Source of the DNA: an uncultured Bacteroidota bacterium
GTDB taxonomy: Bacteria; Bacteroidota; Bacteroidia; Flavobacteriales_F; PHOS-HE28
NCBI GenBank assembly: GCA_902825795.1
Contig: CADECG010000022.1
Coordinates: forward strand, 1-35,808
DNA length: 35,808 nt
Direction: 5' to 3'
Shown: positions 33,497 to 35,808 of the stretch, piece after piece
Layout: each line of letters opens with the position of its first letter
Position numbering within the stretch: the first letter of the stretch is position 1
Program-made: the position numbers and the translations under genes
The notes under the pieces: model-generated
The model's database searches: none
What the model saw: the letters and a program-made list of their open reading frames with translations, nothing else
Told to the model about the DNA's origin: nothing

Positions 33497-33994
33497 ATGA
33501 GCGACCCTTGGACCGATCAGACCGGAAAACGCACAACCACGGTGAAGGTGTTGTGCATCCTGCTTTTCGTTTTCGGCGGGTGGGCGTTGATCGGCAACTT
33601 CTCCGAGTGGATCGATCCGCCGTCTCCGGAGGAAGTGGAGCAGCAATTGGATCAGAGCGCCGAACTGATGGAGGGCTGGATGAGTTCCGTGCCCGATGCC
33701 GAAGAGGCCATGGAAAAGAGCCGCGAGCTTGCCACGCTGATGACCACCAATGCCGCCCCGATCGCCATGCTGAAGTTCTTCGCCACGCTGGGTGCGCTGA
33801 TCGGCGGTGTGCTCCTTTGGCGCATGCGCCGTGTTGGCTTCCACGTTTACCTGATCAGCGCCATTGTATGGGCGTTCGCTCCCATGTTCATCATCGGGGC
33901 CAACCTCATTTCATGGTCGTTCGCCATCATGTATGGTCTGGTAGTGCTCGTTTTCGCGCTATTGTTCAACGGGCAGCGCAAGTTCATGGTCTGA
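33497..33994 (+). CDS. Integral membrane protein of unknown function
   Basis: The protein is 165 residues from the ATG at 33497 (MSDPWTDQTG). One helix lies at about 17-34, an acidic, probably helical soluble segment at about 40-85 (SPEEVEQQLDQSAELMEG), then three hydrophobic helices at about 95-109, 115-135 and 138-157. I do not recognise a named family; similar small proteins of this layout are common and uncharacterised in Bacteroidota. It is divergent from lpdA and convergent with the RidA-like gene. Confidence 0.7.
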   Translation: MSDPWTDQTGKRTTTVKVLCILLFVFGGWALIGNFSEWIDPPSPEEVEQQLDQSAELMEGWMSSVPDAEEAMEKSRELATLMTTNAAPIAMLKFFATLGALIGGVLLWRMRRVGFHVYLISAIVWAFAPMFIIGANLISWSFAIMYGLVVLVFALLFNGQRKFMV

Positions 33995-34000
33995 GGTCCG

Positions 34001-34024
34001 CACTGTTGCGAACAGTGCTCACTG
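34001..34024. repeat. Overlapping hairpins between convergent genes
   Basis: CACTGTT/AACAGTG (34001-34017, loop GCG) is a perfect seven-base stem beginning six bases after the stop codon at 33994. CAGTG/CACTG (34013-34024) overlaps it, so only one can form at a time. No T tract follows; a weak terminator or repeat is possible. Confidence 0.35.
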
Positions 34025-34055
34025 CAACAGCTACGCGGGTCTCCGCTACACTGCC

Positions 34056-34439
34056 TCACTCTTTCACGGCTATGCCGCTGATCTCCACGTTCACGTTGCG
34101 TGGCAAGCCTTTCACGGCCACTGCTTCGCGCGCCGGAGGCGCATCGGTGAAGTAGGAAGCGTACACCGTGTTCACCATGGTGTAGTGCGCCATGTCGCTG
34201 AGGAAGATCGTGACTTTCACCAAGTGTTCGTAGCCCAACCCGGCCGCGCGGAGCAGTATCCCGATGTTCTCCATCACCTGCGTGGTCTCTTCTTCTATGC
34301 TGCCCATGGCCAGTTCACCGCTGTCGCCCTTGAAGGCTACCTGGCCACTGATGAAAACAAAGCCGCCCGCTTCCATCGCAGGCGTGTAGGGGGCGATCGG
34401 CTTCGCCGCGCCGGGCGGATGGATGGGCTTTTTGGTCAT
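34056..34439 (-). CDS. RidA family protein (enamine/imine deaminase)
   Basis: The protein is 127 residues from the ATG at 34439 (MTKKPIHPPGAAKPIAPYTP), typical RidA length; a longer frame upstream has no family features. It shows FVFISGQVAFKGDSGEL, EEETTQVMENIGILLRAAG, VKVTIFLSDMAHYTMVN, and the signature LPRNVNVEISGIAVKE, whose Arg is the conserved active-site residue in RidA. RidA proteins hydrolyse reactive 2-aminoacrylate and other enamine or imine intermediates. It is cytosolic and divergent from surE, sharing a spacer with repeated octamers. Confidence 0.92.
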   Translation of the reverse strand: MTKKPIHPPGAAKPIAPYTPAMEAGGFVFISGQVAFKGDSGELAMGSIEEETTQVMENIGILLRAAGLGYEHLVKVTIFLSDMAHYTMVNTVYASYFTDAPPAREAVAVKGLPRNVNVEISGIAVKE

Positions 34440-34450
34440 GTGGGGATGAA

Positions 34451-34556
34451 TGGGAAGTGGAAATGTGAAGACGTAAGGTGCGGCGGCTAGCCGGTCCCAA
34501 GATCGGTTGTACGCGTTCATCCACTCACTTCCACATCTTCACATTTCCACATCCCG
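34451..34556. repeat. Octamer-built inverted repeat in the ridA/surE spacer
   Basis: GTGGAAATGTGAAGA (34457-34471) and its exact inverse TCTTCACATTTCCAC (34536-34550) lie 64 bases apart. The right arm consists of near-tandem octamers CACATCTT, CACATTTC and CACATCCC; the left arm holds CACATTTC and CACTTCCC on the other strand. It could be a paired operator for the two divergent genes or a dispersed repeat. Confidence 0.55.
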
Positions 34557-34569
34557 CTTCGGCGCGGTT

Positions 34570-34577
34570 TAGTTTCG
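34570..34577 (+). promoter_or_regulatory. TAnnTTCG element upstream of surE
   Basis: TAGTTTCG ends eight bases before the surE ATG at 34586. If it is a -7 element, the transcript would have almost no leader. Confidence 0.45.
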
Positions 34578-34585
34578 CCCCCGCA

Positions 34586-35362
34586 ATGGATCAACGTCCC
34601 CTCATCCTGGTCACCAACGACGATGGCATCTTCGCGCCGGGCATCCGTGCCTTGGCAGAGGAGATGAAAGCCTTCGGGCGGGTGTTGGTAGTAGCGCCCG
34701 ACAAGCCGCAGAGTGCCATGGGGCATGCGATCACCATCCACAGTTTCCTGCGCCTGAACAAGGTGGAGCTGATGGAAGGCGTGGAAGCGTGGAGCTGTAG
34801 TGGAACACCGGTGGATTGTGTGAAACTGGCGATCTACAAACTGCTCGGTGGCAGCAAACCGCACCTGCTCGTGAGCGGCGTGAACCACGGGGCGAACATC
34901 AGTATCAACGTGCTGTACAGTGGTACCATGAGCGCTGCGGTGGAAGGGGCGATGGAAGGCATCCCCAGCATCGGTTTCAGCTTGATGGACCACGCTATCG
35001 AAGCGGACTTCGGGCAGGTGCGTACGGTGATCCGCAGTGTGGTGGGCAATACGCTGAAGCACGGCATGGCCGCCGGCACCTGCCTCAATGTGAATGTTCC
35101 GCGTAGCGATGGCGCCCCACTGAAGGGCATGCGTGTGTGCCGTCAAGCCAAAGCCAATTACAAGGACGAGTTCGAGACACGGCTCGATCCCGGCAACAAG
35201 GAATACTACTGGATGCGGGGTGAGTTCGAAAGCGAGGAACAGGGAGAGGACACCGACGTATGGGCGGTGAACCACCGCTACGTCAGCATTGTGCCCGTGC
35301 AGTTCGACATGACGGCGCACCACGCGATCGCCGGACTGAACACGTGGGACCATGCGCATTGA
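34586..35362 (+). CDS. surE: 5'/3'-nucleotidase SurE
   Basis: The protein is 258 residues from the ATG at 34586 (MDQRPLILVTNDDGIFAPGI); the longer upstream frame is not family-like. The metal-binding Asp12-Asp13 lie in TNDDG, with the active-site loop APDKPQSAMGH and Asn in LLVSGVNHGANIS. SurE is a divalent-metal-dependent phosphatase acting on nucleoside monophosphates, and in some bacteria on polyphosphate, and aids stationary-phase survival. Its last 11 bases overlap the next small membrane protein gene, which in turn overlaps lpxB. Confidence 0.96.
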   Translation: MDQRPLILVTNDDGIFAPGIRALAEEMKAFGRVLVVAPDKPQSAMGHAITIHSFLRLNKVELMEGVEAWSCSGTPVDCVKLAIYKLLGGSKPHLLVSGVNHGANISINVLYSGTMSAAVEGAMEGIPSIGFSLMDHAIEADFGQVRTVIRSVVGNTLKHGMAAGTCLNVNVPRSDGAPLKGMRVCRQAKANYKDEFETRLDPGNKEYYWMRGEFESEEQGEDTDVWAVNHRYVSIVPVQFDMTAHHAIAGLNTWDHAH

Positions 35363-35681
35363 TCGGTTCGGTATCGGGGTGGTGCTCGGGCTCATCTTCC
35401 CGGTCTTCGGGTTCTTCGGTTATGGGCTCATCTACACCACGGGCATACGGCCGCACCACGACATGGCGTGGTTCGTCAACGACCTGTTCCTGGGTACAGG
35501 CGAGTACCGCACCCAGATCGTTTCGCTCAGCCTGATCGCCGATGCGTTCCTCTTTTTCCTCTTCGATCGTTTCGGCCATCACAAGGCCATGCGCGGCGTC
35601 ATCACCGCCATGATCGCTTACGCGCTGTACATCGTGCCGGTGATCGCTTACGAGGAACTCAGCAAGTTCGGTTGGATATGA
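35352..35681 (+). CDS. Small membrane protein between surE and lpxB
   Basis: The protein is 109 residues with about three transmembrane helices: FGIGVVLGLIFPVFGFFGYG, IVSLSLIADAFLFFLF and ITAMIAYALYIVPVIAY. I recognise no enzyme motif. The start overlaps the end of surE, and the stop overlaps the lpxB ATG (ATGA at 35678-35681), so the three genes are probably co-translated. A role near lipid A synthesis is suggested only by position. Confidence 0.75.
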   Translation: MRIDRFGIGVVLGLIFPVFGFFGYGLIYTTGIRPHHDMAWFVNDLFLGTGEYRTQIVSLSLIADAFLFFLFDRFGHHKAMRGVITAMIAYALYIVPVIAYEELSKFGWI

Positions 35682-35808
35682 GCGCGCAACGCCTCTACGT
35701 CATTGCGGGCGAAGCCAGCGGCGATCTGCACGGTGCCAACTTCCTCAAGGCCCTGCGTGCGAAAGACCCTGCCATCGAAGTACGTGCGTGGGGCGTTGAT
35801 CGCATGGC
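35678..35808 (+). CDS. lpxB: Lipid-A-disaccharide synthase (partial, N-terminus)
   Basis: The first 43 codons are in view. They read MSAQRLYVIAGEASGDLHGA, and AGEASGDLHG is the diagnostic N-terminal motif of LpxB (GT19). The enzyme condenses UDP-2,3-diacylglucosamine with lipid X to form the lipid A disaccharide on the cytosolic face of the inner membrane. The rest lies beyond the window. The gene overlaps the preceding membrane protein gene by four bases. Confidence 0.93.
   Translation, partial: MSAQRLYVIAGEASGDLHGANFLKALRAKDPAIEVRAWGVDRM

Noticed and set aside
1..35808. tRNA or rRNA genes, CRISPR arrays, insertion sequences, prophage genes
   Set aside because: None was seen on either strand; gaps are short and filled by hairpins or promoter-like elements.

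Overview
The window looks like a chromosomal segment from a member of the Bacteroidota, most likely a fairly GC-rich relative of the Flavobacteriales. The evidence is two kinds of type IX secretion (T9SS) C-terminal sorting domain, an S46 dipeptidyl-peptidase, a gliding-motility-type CHU_C domain, Wza/Wzc-type export proteins of the phylum's style, and TAnnTTTG-like promoter elements. The lineage is inferred; there is no rRNA in the window. I saw no tRNA gene, CRISPR array, insertion sequence or prophage. All intergenic gaps are under 200 bases.

Layout. (1) 1-1945 (-): start of a giant secreted protein with a predicted seven-repeat propeller followed by MopE-like calcium-type repeats; its C-terminus lies outside the window. 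(2) 2118-4594 (+): an S46 dipeptidyl-peptidase with the Arg expected of Asp/Glu-specific DPP11, then a small pterin carbinolamine dehydratase. A terminator is shared with the convergent genes. (3) 4663-9898 (-): a DUF1573 protein, an S41 C-terminal processing peptidase, a MORN/YwqK-like protein and penicillin-binding protein 1C, all concerned with the envelope. (4) 10013-14849 (+): two T9SS cargo proteins, one with a type B tail (PKD/CHU_C) and one a trypsin-like protease with a type A tail. (5) 14905-18405 (-): a two-gene unit, an outer-membrane barrel with TSP3 and three SPOR-like repeats, and an unfamiliar periplasmic protein with a duplicated domain and the same SPOR-like tail. (6) 18535-31310 (-): a LOG-family protein, uvrA, a lytic transglycosylase, a WecA-like sugar transferase, rfbC, a Wzc-like kinase, a Wza-like export lipoprotein, a glycosyltransferase and asnB. 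This is a tightly packed exopolysaccharide cluster with several 4-base gene overlaps. (7) 31343-35808: a small unknown protein (+), lpdA (-), a membrane protein (+), a RidA-like protein (-), and surE, a small membrane protein and the start of lpxB (+).

How the genes fit together. Most of the window builds, remodels or decorates the cell envelope: peptidoglycan synthesis and cutting (PBP1C, lytic transglycosylase, SPOR-like proteins), surface polysaccharide (asnB to wecA), lipid A (lpxB) and secreted T9SS cargo (propeller protein, proteases). Housekeeping genes (uvrA, lpdA, surE) are interleaved.

The two most interesting signals are, first, an octamer TAnnTTCG found just upstream of eight separate genes or transcription units, a probable lineage variant of the Bacteroidota -7 promoter element; and second, the two-gene SPOR-like module at 14905-18405, whose upstream protein contains a duplicated domain that I cannot assign to a known family.
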